64,000 nucleotides of DNA from Brevundimonas sp. EYE_349 (GTDB taxonomy: Bacteria > Pseudomonadota > Alphaproteobacteria > Caulobacterales > Caulobacteraceae). Positions 7,663 through 15,531 of this stretch are shown here, piece after piece. The stretch covers positions 186,001 to 250,000 of the forward strand of contig NZ_JAHXPB010000002.1 in assembly GCF_023147505.1 (NCBI RefSeq). Direction: 5' to 3'. The stretch's first letter is position 1. Every line of letters starts with the position of its first letter. Both the position numbers and the translations under genes were made by a program. The notes beneath the pieces were generated by a model, which saw nothing but the letters and a program-made list of their open reading frames with translations, had not been told where the DNA came from and made no database searches.

Positions 7663-9711
7663 ATGGCGGAACGTGTTGCAGTGCAGCACTCCGCGTCCTT
7701 CCTGCCTTCGGAAAGACGATCGGTCAACACGGGGGCGTCCAGAAGCGGCATGAACAAGCTGGCGATCCGGCCTGTCGAACAGGCTGAAATCGAGACTGTC
7801 GAGCGGGCTCAGGCGCCGTCCTGGTCCTGGCTGCCCGACGAGGCGCGCCTGGCCATGCCGGTCCAGTCCCTGGCCGCGCCCGACGCCGTGGCCGACCTGA
7901 CGCCCGCGACCTCCCCGCGCACGGTGGCGCTGCGCCGCCTGGCGCTTCTGGCCGGCACCATCGTCCTGACGGGCCTGTCGGCCATCACCCCCTTCTATCT
8001 TTACGCCCGCAACGGCTGGGACGGGACCGAGATCCTGGCCTTCAGCCTGTTCATGGTGCTGATCACCGCCATCTCCTGCTGGTTCGTCAGCGGCCTGATG
8101 GGTCTGTTCGTCATGCTGCGCGGCAAGGATCAGCAGGACCTGGCCTTCTCGCCCCACCCGCCGATGCCGCGCACCCGCACGGCCCTGTTGATGCCGCTGT
8201 ACAATGAGGACGCGCGCGCCTCCTTCGCCCGTCTGGCCATGATCGACCAGTCACTGGCCCGCATGGGCGCCGCCTCGGCCTTCGACATCTTCGTGCTCAG
8301 CGATTCGACCAAGGAGGACGCCGCCGCCGCCGAGCGTTCGGTCTTCCAGGCCTTCCGCCTGACCGCCAACTCCAAGGCCTACTACCGCCGCCGCACCGAC
8401 AACGCCGAGCGCAAGGCCGGCAATCTGGCCGAATGGGTCCGTCGTTTCGGCGGCGCCTATGAGAACATGATCGTGCTGGACGCCGACAGCACCATGGCCG
8501 GCGAAACCCTGCTGCGCATGGTTGACGCCATGGAGCGCAATCCGGGCGTGGGCCTGATCCAGACCGCCCCGGTCATCATCAAGGCCCGCACCATCTTCGC
8601 GCGCGTGTCCCAGTATTCGGTGCGCCTGTACGGCCGCGTCGCCGCCGCCGGTCTGGCCTATTGGACCGGCTCGGAATCCAGCTACTGGGGCCACAACGCC
8701 ATCATCCGCACGCGCGCCTTCGCCGCCTGCTGCGGCCTGCCTCACCTGAAGGGCCGCAAACCCTTCGGCGGCCACATCATGAGCCACGACGTGGTCGAGG
8801 CCGCCCTGATGCGCCGCGCCGGCTGGGCCGTGCACGTCACCGCCTCGCTGGACGGCTCGTGGGAAGAGACCCCGCCCTCGATCACCGACTTCATCCGCCG
8901 CGACCACCGCTGGTTCCAGGGCAATCTGCAGCACCTGGGCCTGATCACGGCCAAGGGCCTGTCGCCCATGAGCCGGCTTCAGCTGCTGATGGGCTGCATG
9001 GCCTATCTGTCCTCGCCGCTGTGGCTGGCCTCGCTGATGACCGGCCTGTTCATTCAGATGTTCTATCCGGTCGACTGGTCCAGCTTCTTCTACATCCTGA
9101 ACCCGCAGTTCACGCCCTTCATGCTGGCCTCCTTCCTGTCGGGCATCCTGCTGATCGGGCCCAAGTTCATGGGCGCGGCCCTGGTGCTCAGCCGCCCGGC
9201 CGAGTTGCGCGCCTTCGGCGGGCGCCGCGCCATCGCCCGCGGCATGGCGGCCGAGATCGCCCTGTCCGCCATCCTGGCCCCCATCCTGATGGTCGCCAAC
9301 ACCAAGGCCTTTCTCCAGATCGTCTCGGGCCACGACACCGGCTGGTCGACCCAGCAGCGCGAGGCCGACGGCCTGGCTTGGTCCGACGCCTTCCGCGCCA
9401 TGCGCTGGCAGATGATCGCCGGCGTGGGCTTCATGGTTCCCCTGTGCGTGCGCCCCGACCTGGCCACCTGGTTCGCCCCGATCGTCCTGCCGCTGCTGCT
9501 GGCCGCCCCCATCTCCGTGTGGACCTCGCGCGTCCGCTCCGGCGACGCCCTGGCCAAGAAGGGCTTCCTGGTCACCCCGGTTCAGGACGGCGTCAGCGTC
9601 TCGCCGGCCGTTCTGCACACGCCCCGTTCGCCGCTGCGCGCGGTCGCCGGCGGCGTCCTGGCCCCGGTCGCGGCCCCCGCCATGGTCCCGGCCCGCGCGC
9701 CGGAGCTTTAA
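7663..9711 (+). CDS. opgH: Glucans biosynthesis glucosyltransferase OpgH (MdoH)
   Basis: 682 residues; an inner-membrane family-2 glucosyltransferase that polymerises UDP-glucose into the backbone of osmoregulated periplasmic glucans. The catalytic part shows LLMPLYNEDA, the nucleotide-binding VLDADST (Asp273, Asp275), SHDVVEAALMRRAGW, and R413-DHRWFQGN with the Arg-Trp pair of processive enzymes. Membrane segments flank it: two before (about 85-145) and several after (about 440-620). The ATG at 7663 lacks a clear ribosome site; an in-frame ATG at 7750 (MNKLAIRP) is an alternative that would remove 29 residues. A hairpin at 9730-9751 follows the gene. The usual partner opgG is not nearby. Confidence 0.93.
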   Translation: MAERVAVQHSASFLPSERRSVNTGASRSGMNKLAIRPVEQAEIETVERAQAPSWSWLPDEARLAMPVQSLAAPDAVADLTPATSPRTVALRRLALLAGTIVLTGLSAITPFYLYARNGWDGTEILAFSLFMVLITAISCWFVSGLMGLFVMLRGKDQQDLAFSPHPPMPRTRTALLMPLYNEDARASFARLAMIDQSLARMGAASAFDIFVLSDSTKEDAAAAERSVFQAFRLTANSKAYYRRRTDNAERKAGNLAEWVRRFGGAYENMIVLDADSTMAGETLLRMVDAMERNPGVGLIQTAPVIIKARTIFARVSQYSVRLYGRVAAAGLAYWTGSESSYWGHNAIIRTRAFAACCGLPHLKGRKPFGGHIMSHDVVEAALMRRAGWAVHVTASLDGSWEETPPSITDFIRRDHRWFQGNLQHLGLITAKGLSPMSRLQLLMGCMAYLSSPLWLASLMTGLFIQMFYPVDWSSFFYILNPQFTPFMLASFLSGILLIGPKFMGAALVLSRPAELRAFGGRRAIARGMAAEIALSAILAPILMVANTKAFLQIVSGHDTGWSTQQREADGLAWSDAFRAMRWQMIAGVGFMVPLCVRPDLATWFAPIVLPLLLAAPISVWTSRVRSGDALAKKGFLVTPVQDGVSVSPAVLHTPRSPLRAVAGGVLAPVAAPAMVPARAPEL

Positions 9712-9830
9712 AGACGGCCAAACCGATGCGTGGCGGCCACAGCGCCGCCACAACCGTTACGGTCAAGCTCGACGCGGAGGCGACTTCGCATCACCCTTGG
9801 CCCCTGACCTTTTCGGGGAGATGTGATTCC

Positions 9831-10148
9831 ATGGCCCAGTCCAACGGTTCCGACGCCAAGCCCGACCTGCGGCTCGTCGCGGCCGAGGCCGAGATCTACG
9901 ATCTGATGAAGGCGCCCGAGACCACCGCTGATCGGGTCAAACGCCTGCAGCTCGAAGCTCACGCCCTGGCCCTGGAAGAGATCGAGGCGCTGGAGAAGCT
10001 GCTGCTGGAGGCCGCCGCCAAGGCCAAGGCCATCGCCGAGGGCGGCGACGCCTATCCCGTCGGCGCGCGCGAGATCGCCTCGCGCCTGGCCTCCGACCTG
10101 CCTAACCGCGCCGAGACCATCAAGACCATCATCCACCGCGTCAGCTGA
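9831..10148 (+). CDS. Conserved-looking helical protein of unknown function
   Basis: 105 residues, starting at the ATG at 9831 with GGGGAG upstream. The product is soluble and mostly helical. It has a charged N-terminus (MAQSNGSDAKPDLRL), a central coiled-coil-like stretch ALALEEIEALEKLLLEAAAKA, and a C-terminal helix ending ETIKTIIHRVS. There is no signal peptide or membrane segment. I do not recognise a family. It follows opgH by 119 bases and precedes a stress-type dehydrogenase. Codon use is like that of its neighbours, which supports it as a real gene. Confidence 0.6.
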   Translation: MAQSNGSDAKPDLRLVAAEAEIYDLMKAPETTADRVKRLQLEAHALALEEIEALEKLLLEAAAKAKAIAEGGDAYPVGAREIASRLASDLPNRAETIKTIIHRVS

Positions 10149-10214
10149 TCGCGCGCAGGGAACGCCTGTCCGCCTCGTCCGCTTCCTGAAGGTCCCGTCC
10201 TTCAGGAGCCTTCG

Positions 10215-11195
10215 ATGACCGACACCGCCCGCGCCGACGCCGTCGCCGACCACGAACGCGCCATCCAGCGCGACATCGACGCCAAGGACAAGACGTCCGG
10301 CGACGACACATCCTCCGGCGCGGTCCAGGCCGGCGCCCGCCCCTATCCCGAACCGCCCTTCCCCAAACAGCATCAGACAAAGCCGGGCGACGAGGCCGCG
10401 CTGGACCCCGCGCCGCTGTACGACGCCCCCTTCTGGAAGGGCTCGGGCAAGCTGGACGGGTTCGCCGCCCTGATCACCGGAGCCGATTCCGGCATCGGCC
10501 GCTCGGTCGCGGTCCTGTTTGCGCGCGAGGGCTGCGACGTCGTCATCTGCCATCTGGACGAGGACGCCGACGCCGAAACCACCCGTGCCGCCGTCGAGGC
10601 CGAGGGCCGTCGCGCCGTGGTGCTGAAGGGCGACGTCTCCGACCCCGCCTTCGCCGAAGCGGCGGTCAAGGCCACGCTGGACGCCTTCGGCCGGCTGGAC
10701 GTCCTGGTGCCCAACGCGGCCTTCCAGGAACACGTCGGCGCCTTCGAGGACCTGACCTACGACCATTTCGACCGCACGCTGAAGACCAACCTCTACGGCT
10801 ATTTCAACATGACCAAGGCGGCGGTGCCGCACATGAAGACCGGCGGCGCCATTGTCATGACCGGCTCGGTGACCGGGCTTCAGGGCAACAAGGACCTGTT
10901 GGACTATTCGCTGACCAAGGGCGGAATTCACGCCTATGCCCGATCACTGGGCACGCATCTGGCGCCGCGCGGCATCCGCGTGAACGTGGTCGCCCCTGGC
11001 CCGGTCTGGACCCCGCTGAACCCCGCCGACAAGGACGCCGAGGCCACCTCCCAGTTCGGCGCCAAGACGGTGATGAAACGCCCGGCCCAGCCCGAGGAAA
11101 TCGCCCCCGCCTACGTCTTTTTGGCCTCGCCCCAGATGTCCAGCTTCATCACCGGCGAGATCCTGCCGATCATCGGCGGCTATTCGGGCGGCTGA
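10215..11195 (+). CDS. SDR family oxidoreductase (YghA/general-stress type)
   Basis: 326 residues; a short-chain dehydrogenase with an N-terminal extension of about 80 residues typical of the YghA/YhdF subgroup (QAGARPYPEPPFPKQ). The NAD(P)-binding motif TGADSGIG lies near residue 90, followed by NAA, the catalytic Ser in MTGSVTG and the YSLTKGG pair. The C-terminus ends PAQPEEIAPAYVFLASPQMSSFITGEILPIIGG, also typical. Members of this subgroup act on sugars, alcohols or aldehydes and are often stress-induced; the substrate here is unknown. AGGAG lies 6 bases before the ATG. The adjoining GNAT gene converges on it. Confidence 0.9.
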   Translation: MTDTARADAVADHERAIQRDIDAKDKTSGDDTSSGAVQAGARPYPEPPFPKQHQTKPGDEAALDPAPLYDAPFWKGSGKLDGFAALITGADSGIGRSVAVLFAREGCDVVICHLDEDADAETTRAAVEAEGRRAVVLKGDVSDPAFAEAAVKATLDAFGRLDVLVPNAAFQEHVGAFEDLTYDHFDRTLKTNLYGYFNMTKAAVPHMKTGGAIVMTGSVTGLQGNKDLLDYSLTKGGIHAYARSLGTHLAPRGIRVNVVAPGPVWTPLNPADKDAEATSQFGAKTVMKRPAQPEEIAPAYVFLASPQMSSFITGEILPIIGGYSGG

Positions 11196-11257
11196 AGCAA
11201 CGCTCTCACCGCCGAGTTCATCCGACGGGAGCGCCACGCTAAACACCGGGCCTATAG

Positions 11258-11283
11258 GTCCTCCCCAAGAGGGCGGGGAGGAC
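11258..11283. terminator. Hairpin between convergent genes
   Basis: A perfect 9-base stem, GTCCTCCCC at 11258-11266 with GGGGAGGAC at 11275-11283, lies between the convergent SDR and GNAT genes. There is no T-run, so it is either a weak two-way terminator or a small repeat of the CTCCCC...GGGGAG kind also seen at 27874-28014. Confidence 0.45.
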
Positions 11284-11304
11284 GAGCCTTCGCCAAGCGC
11301 CGAC

Positions 11305-11601
11305 CTAGGCCAGCACGTCGTCGTAATCGGGATGGCGCTTATGCCAGGCCACCGCATAGCTGCACTGCGGAAACAGCTTGATCCCGCTCTCGCGCGCATG
11401 TTCGGCCAGGGCCTGCATGAACCGCCCCGCCGCGCCCGACCCGCGCAACGCCTGATCGGCCTCGACGTGCAGGATCATCCGGGTGTCGCCGCGCACGGCG
11501 TAATCGGCCCAGACCTGGCCCTCTCCGCCGTCGCTCTTGAAGTCTTGTTCGAAGCGGTTCTCGTCCGCCTTGTCGATCAGTCGGCCCTGTCCGTCGGTCA
11601 T
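11305..11601 (-). CDS. YidJ/YjdJ-type GNAT N-acetyltransferase
   Basis: 98 residues, a short single-domain GNAT of the YjdJ kind. The acetyl-CoA loop is visible as LHVEADQALRGSGAAGRFMQALAEHARE, and the C-terminus as KLFPQCSYAVAWHKRHPDYDDVL. The conserved Cys-Ser-Tyr and the HPDY end are characteristic. These small acetyltransferases have no settled substrate. The ATG at 11601 is preferred to an upstream one at 11628 because AGGAG sits at the right spacing before it. It is the first gene of a leftward-reading group. Confidence 0.85.
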   Translation of the reverse strand: MTDGQGRLIDKADENRFEQDFKSDGGEGQVWADYAVRGDTRMILHVEADQALRGSGAAGRFMQALAEHARESGIKLFPQCSYAVAWHKRHPDYDDVLA

Positions 11602-11658
11602 GTTTCGCTCCTGTTTCCGAAGCCTCAACCGCCGACCGGCCCGCCGCGTTCCCGCCCG

Positions 11659-12042
11659 TCAGATCGGGCGGTTCTGCAACAGGTTGATCAGTCCCAGCAC
11701 GCTCTTGACCGTGAACCAGACGCTGAGCAGGAACCAGATCAGCAGGAACAGAAACAGGAACGGTATGCCGATCAGCACCACCGAGGCCACGGCGCTGACC
11801 GCGATCCCGACCCAGGCGGCGATGGTCCACCAGAACACCGACCAGAACAGCGCGATCTGCGCGTCTATATGCTGGCGCGCCACGCCCGTCGCCGTCCCCC
11901 GCGCGACGTAGGACACCACCAGCCCGATCAGCACCAGCACATTGGCGCTGGGGATCGACAGGATGAACAGCGCCCAGGCGATCAGCGCGCCGACCTTGCC
12001 TTCCGGTTCGCGTCCGGCGATGAATTCGGGGGCGTCGGTCAT
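11659..12042 (-). CDS. DUF4870-like small membrane protein
   Basis: 127 residues with a short soluble N-terminus (MTDAPEFIAGREPEGKVG) and three or four membrane segments: ALIAWALFILSIP, VLVLIGLVVSYVARG, LFWSVFWWTIAAWVGIAVSAV and VVLIGIPFLFLFLLIWFLLSV. The charged HIDAQIALFWSVFWW in the middle resembles the DUF4870 family. Function is unknown. A paralogue-like protein lies directly upstream, 13 bases away, so the two probably share a transcript. The family call is tentative. Confidence 0.75.
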   Translation of the reverse strand: MTDAPEFIAGREPEGKVGALIAWALFILSIPSANVLVLIGLVVSYVARGTATGVARQHIDAQIALFWSVFWWTIAAWVGIAVSAVASVVLIGIPFLFLFLLIWFLLSVWFTVKSVLGLINLLQNRPI

Positions 12043-12055
12043 GATGATCCTTGGT

Positions 12056-12718
12056 TCAGAACAGCCAGCTGCGGGGCTGGGGAACGGCCTGGCCGCTCTT
12101 CAGTTTCAGCACGCCATAGGCGCCGCGCGCCAGTATCCAGATCGCCACGGCGAACAGGACGATCACCCCGACATTGACCACCACCAGCCCGGCGCCGAGC
12201 ACGGCCGCCCCGATCGCCCCGAACACGGTGCGCTTCTGATACAGGGCATGACTGCCTTCCAGCGCGTCGCCCGCCGTATCGCGCCGCATCACCGCCAGCA
12301 GCGCCACCAGGCACGAGGCGCCCAGGGTCGGCACCGCCAGCAGGATCAGCATATAGACCGCATAAAGCCGTATGGGCACGGCCGGGCCGGGCGCGCGCTC
12401 GGCCACCCGCTCGGACGCGCGCGGCGTTTCGGCCCGCATCCGGTCGCGCATGACCGCATGGGGGGCGGCGTTCGGCTTCGGGTGCGGGGCGAAGCGGGCG
12501 ACGGGCTGCACCCCCTCGCTGCGCTCGAACGGTCCCGCCTGGGGCGCCAGGGGCGGATCGAACAGGTCCGGCTCGTCGTCCGGTTCCGGCGCCGGCGTCG
12601 GCTCCGGCGCACGCGCCCGCCCGGCCAGCGAGGCGGGCGAGACGAAGCCGACATGGGCGTCGTGATCGGTCTCGTCTTGCGCTTGGGCGGGGGTCTTGGG
12701 ATCGCCGGGCTCGGCCAT
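12056..12718 (-). CDS. Membrane protein with long Pro/Glu-rich cytoplasmic N-terminus
   Basis: 220 residues from the ATG at 12718, which has GAGAGAAG upstream. The first 110 or so are low-complexity and rich in Pro, Ala, Glu and Asp (EPTPAPEPDDEPDLFDPPLAP), so probably disordered. The rest has membrane segments LYAVYMLILLAVPTLGASCLVALLA and VVNVGVIVLFAVAIWILARGAYGVLKL around a short charged loop (RRDTAGDALEGSHALYQKRT). That loop resembles the one in DUF4870-type proteins, and the gene sits beside a DUF4870-like gene. Function is unknown. It could tether a complex at the inner membrane through its long tail, but this is speculation. Confidence 0.72.
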   Translation of the reverse strand: MAEPGDPKTPAQAQDETDHDAHVGFVSPASLAGRARAPEPTPAPEPDDEPDLFDPPLAPQAGPFERSEGVQPVARFAPHPKPNAAPHAVMRDRMRAETPRASERVAERAPGPAVPIRLYAVYMLILLAVPTLGASCLVALLAVMRRDTAGDALEGSHALYQKRTVFGAIGAAVLGAGLVVVNVGVIVLFAVAIWILARGAYGVLKLKSGQAVPQPRSWLF

Positions 12719-12811
12719 GAACAACGCTTCTCTCACGCCGGACGCCCGGCTGGACTCAAGGCGCCGACAATGGCGGTCGGGCGGGCCGGACGCAACCGGG
12801 CTTGACGCCCC

Positions 12812-13210
12812 TCAGCGCGCCAGCACGATCTCGCAGCCGGGGGCGATCACGGCGGCCAGGGCGCCGGGTTTTTCGATCCGCACGGTCGCGCGCCGCACCC
12901 GTCCGTCCTCCAGACAGGCCCGCGCCAGCCGTTCGGCGAAGGTCTCCACCAGACCCACGTGCCCGGCCTCGGCGATGGCCCGCGCCGCCTGGGCCACGGT
13001 CTCGTAGTCGATGGTGTCGGCCAGCCGCTCGATGGGGCGCGGCTCCAGCTCCAGCGTCACATCGATCACCAGCCGCTGCAGCCGCCCGTGTTCGTGGTCA
13101 TAGACCCCTATGCCCGCCTCGACCTCCAGTCCGCGCACGAAGACGCTCAACCGTTCGAAACGCAACCGATCGTCCGCCGGCGACGGCGAAACCTGCGACG
13201 ACTGGACCAC
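12812..13210 (-). CDS. folB: Dihydroneopterin aldolase FolB
   Basis: 132 residues, the usual FolB length. FolB splits 7,8-dihydroneopterin into 6-hydroxymethyl-dihydropterin and glycolaldehyde in folate synthesis. Typical motifs are the N-terminal strand RLSVFVRGLEVEAGIGVYDHEHGR, LVIDVTLEL, DTIDYETVAQAARAI, the catalytic-region VETFAERLARACL, and a C-terminal ATVRIEKPGAL. It starts 5 bases after the end of the pteridine-reductase-like gene, so the two are co-transcribed and may share the pterin pathway. Confidence 0.92.
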   Translation of the reverse strand: MVQSSQVSPSPADDRLRFERLSVFVRGLEVEAGIGVYDHEHGRLQRLVIDVTLELEPRPIERLADTIDYETVAQAARAIAEAGHVGLVETFAERLARACLEDGRVRRATVRIEKPGALAAVIAPGCEIVLAR

Positions 13211-13215
13211 GCAGC

Positions 13216-13998
13216 CTACTCCTGGATGTCGGGGGTGCGCCAGGCCAGATGCTGGCCCCCGTCGACGGCGATCATCTGGCCCGTGACCAGCCGGGCGTCA
13301 ATCAGCCACAGCACGGCCTCGGCCACCGCCTCCGGGCTGCCGGGCGTTTCCAGCAGGGTGGCGCGCGCCTCGGCGGCGAACTCCTCGGGCGTCTGGTGGA
13401 TGGACGGCAGGGTCGGCCCCGGCCCGACCCCGTTGACGCGGATGCCCGGCGCCAGCGCCTGGGCCAGGGTCTGGGTCGCCCACCACAGCCCGTTGCGCGA
13501 CAGACTGTAGGAGAAGAAGCGCGGATCCGGCTTCAGCACCTTCTGGTCCAGCAGATTGACGATGGCCCCCTCGACAGCCTGCGCCGCGAACGCCTCGGCC
13601 AGCACGATGGGCGCGCGCAGATTGGTCTCGATATGCGTATCCCAGCTTTCGCGCGCCAGCCCGCCGATCCGGTCGTCCTCGAAAACCGAGGCGTTGTTGA
13701 CCAGCGCCGTCACCGGCCCCAGCGCCTCGACCGCCGCCGGGATCAGCGCCCGCACCCGCGCCTCGTCCGTCAGGTCCGCCTGCAACAGGCACGCACGCCG
13801 CCCCAGGCCCGCGATCTCGTCGGCCAGGCCCCGCGCCTCGTCGCCCGACGCATGATGATGGATCGCCACGTCGAACCCGGCCCGCGCCAGCCTCAGACAG
13901 ATGGCCCGCCCGATCCGCCGCGCCCCGCCCGTGACCAGGGCGACGCCGCGCCCCGGTCCAGCGACAGCCTCAGTCAACCCGACCGAACTCGAACACAT
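13216..13998 (-). CDS. folM: Pteridine reductase-like SDR (FolM-type)
   Basis: About 260 residues; a short-chain dehydrogenase with the TGGARRIGRAI cofactor loop. The Arg-Arg in place of the usual Gly-x-x is characteristic of pteridine reductases, which bind NADPH. Also visible are NNASVFEDD, a YSLSRNGLWW segment where the Tyr is followed by Arg instead of the usual Lys three residues on, and GPGPTLPSIHQT. FolM reduces dihydrobiopterin and dihydrofolate. The adjacent folB supports a pterin role. The start is uncertain: ATG at 13998 lacks a ribosome site, while a TTG at 13977 lies against the stop of a tiny upstream gene and could be read by coupling. Confidence 0.85.
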   Translation of the reverse strand: MCSSSVGLTEAVAGPGRGVALVTGGARRIGRAICLRLARAGFDVAIHHHASGDEARGLADEIAGLGRRACLLQADLTDEARVRALIPAAVEALGPVTALVNNASVFEDDRIGGLARESWDTHIETNLRAPIVLAEAFAAQAVEGAIVNLLDQKVLKPDPRFFSYSLSRNGLWWATQTLAQALAPGIRVNGVGPGPTLPSIHQTPEEFAAEARATLLETPGSPEAVAEAVLWLIDARLVTGQMIAVDGGQHLAWRTPDIQE

Positions 13999-14050
13999 TG
14001 AAGGCCGCGATGACGGCGATGAAGCCGAAGATGATGCCGAGCGCCAGCAT
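13970..14050 (-). CDS. 26-residue hydrophobic membrane peptide upstream of folM
   Basis: A very short gene reading MLALGIIFGFIAVIAAF then NVFEFGRVD. One membrane segment of about 17 residues is followed by a short charged tail. AGGAG lies 6 bases before its ATG at 14050, an excellent ribosome site. The stop overlaps the start region of folM by up to 29 bases, so it may be translated together with folM. The length is too small for homology, but the ribosome site and the clean membrane profile make a real small protein likely. Function is unknown. Confidence 0.6.
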   Translation of the reverse strand: MLALGIIFGFIAVIAAFNVFEFGRVD

Positions 14051-14119
14051 GGAATGCTCCTGTTGTCCGTCTTGGCTTAGAGCCGGATGGGGCGGGGTTC
14101 AAGCGCCCGTCTTGGGCGC

Positions 14120-14731
14120 CTACAGCGCCGCGGCGATATATTCCGACATGAGGGTCGTCAGATCTCCGAACGTCATCTCGTCCACCTCCAGCTGAAGTCC
14201 CTGGCAAAGGGCCGGCAACTGCGCTTCGAATTGTTCGAAATCGCGGGCCATGGCCCGTCCACCCGGCACGGTCTTGGACCGGCTCTGATCCCTCAGCCAA
14301 CTGGCGACCGCCTCGATGCAGACGGCAGGGTCGTCGCCGTGGGCGTGAATGTCCTGGCCGGCCAGGTCCGAGATGAACCTTTGATACCGGTATCGCTCCG
14401 TATCCATCACCAGGCAGCGCTTGCGCTTCTGCACCTCGTCGCCGAACCGTTTCGCACCTAGAAACAGGCCCAGTTCCAGCGGCATGTTGAATCGCGGCAG
14501 GGGCGGATCACCGTCGGATTCCGTGCGTGAGATGTCATGGACCCCGTATCGACACTGATCCACAATGTCTGAAATGGAGGCCCAGCGATTCTGGCTGGCG
14601 TCATCGACCTCCAGCGCGCATCGGGCGCGAAAACCAGACCGGGTGATGGCGAACACCATCGCCCGGAACATCGTCTGATAAGCGGAATCGAACGGGCAGT
14701 TGATAAAGACGTCCCGAGCGAAGGACGCCAC
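14120..14731 (-). CDS. FINCPFD-type protein of unknown function, possible TIR/NDT-like fold
   Basis: 203 residues starting at a GTG whose G is shared with the stop codon of the upstream gene (TAGTG). Conserved-looking blocks are VFINCPFDSAYQTMF near the start, CRYGVHDISR near residue 62, and RFNMPLELGLFLGAKRFG near 83. The order of a first strand ending in Cys-Pro-Phe-Asp, then a His-Asp, then Pro-Leu-Glu-Leu-Gly with a probable active-site Glu resembles nucleoside deoxyribosyltransferase/TIR-like Rossmannoid folds. That is a pattern judgement, not a match. No membrane segment or signal is present. It is coupled to the small gene before it and forms an isolated pair between folate genes and a Nudix gene. 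Confidence 0.6.
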   Translation of the reverse strand: MASFARDVFINCPFDSAYQTMFRAMVFAITRSGFRARCALEVDDASQNRWASISDIVDQCRYGVHDISRTESDGDPPLPRFNMPLELGLFLGAKRFGDEVQKRKRCLVMDTERYRYQRFISDLAGQDIHAHGDDPAVCIEAVASWLRDQSRSKTVPGGRAMARDFEQFEAQLPALCQGLQLEVDEMTFGDLTTLMSEYIAAAL

Positions 14732-14916
14732 TATTTTTGAGACGTCGCTTCGAGACGCGCAGCGATGGCGCCCCTCGCTTCACGAACGGTGAAATGGTTG
14801 GACGGCTTGGACGACTTCAGCACCGTGACCCCGTCCGAGGTCCGTCCGAGGCTCACGTAACGTCCGGTGGAGGCGTTACGGGCGATCTTCGGGTTTTGCG
14901 CAGGTGACTTCGCCAT
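14731..14916 (-). CDS. Small basic protein, first gene of a two-gene module
   Basis: 61 residues from the ATG at 14916 (or 67 from an ATG at 14934). The N-terminus is basic (MAKSPAQNPKIARNASTGRYVSLGR), the middle is a short strand (SDGVTVLKSS), and the C-terminus is a helix (TVREARGAIAARLEATSQK). Its stop overlaps the GTG start of the next gene by one base, so the two are translated in tandem. Size, charge and order resemble antitoxins or small partner proteins, but no family is recognised. It could also be the DNA-binding regulator of the pair. Confidence 0.55.
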   Translation of the reverse strand: MAKSPAQNPKIARNASTGRYVSLGRTSDGVTVLKSSKPSNHFTVREARGAIAARLEATSQK

Positions 14917-15007
14917 AGGATCAAGATCATGCATCTTCGTCCGGCGCGCAAGACTTGGCTGTCCGTAATCCGAGCACGAAACGCAACTCAGAGGCCTTGC
15001 CCCACCC

Positions 15008-15481
15008 ATGACCTGGCGCATCCACGTCGAACCCTTCACCCGCCCGCTCTTCTTCGCCTGGTCGCGGCTGACGCGGGGCAAGACGCTGGGCGTGCGGGCG
15101 GTGGCGGTGGATGCGCAGGGGCGGGTGCTGTTGGTGCGGCACACCTATCTGGCGGGCTGGTGGCTGCCGGGCGGCGGGGTGGACCGGGGCGAGACGACGC
15201 AGGCCGCCGTGGTGCGCGAACTGCGCGAGGAGACCGGACTGATCGCGCGCGGGGCGCCGCGTCTGATCTCCCTGCATTCGAACGACCGCTTCTTTCCCGG
15301 CGACCATGTGGCGGTCTTTCGCATCGACGCCTTCGAGGCGGGTCCCGATGCGCCGCGCGACGGCGAGATCGCCGAGGTCGGCTGGTTCGATCCTGCCGCC
15401 CTGCCCGCCGACGTCAATCGGGGCTGTCGCGCGCGTCTGGCGGAGATTTTCGACGGCGCGCCGGTCGACGCCGACTGGTAG
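15008..15481 (+). CDS. Nudix hydrolase
   Basis: 157 residues. The Nudix box is complete: G56-x5-E62 then R70-E71-L-R-E74-E75-T-G77-L, within [11 protein letters not shown] and [10 protein letters not shown]. Glu74 and Glu75 bind the metal. The N-terminus [33 protein letters not shown] and the [13 protein letters not shown] segment are typical of a subgroup of unknown substrate found in alphaproteobacteria. Nudix enzymes cleave nucleoside diphosphates linked to another group. It is divergent from the unknown two-gene module, with 91 bases between their starts. Confidence 0.93.
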   Translation: MTWRIHVEPFTRPLFFAWSRLTRGKTLGVRAVAVDAQGRVLLVRHTYLAGWWLPGGGVDRGETTQAAVVRELREETGLIARGAPRLISLHSNDRFFPGDHVAVFRIDAFEAGPDAPRDGEIAEVGWFDPAALPADVNRGCRARLAEIFDGAPVDADW

Positions 15482-15531
15482 GCCCTGGCGTCACGTCCGC
15501 ATCTGACGCACGACCATGGCAGCGTGCGACC

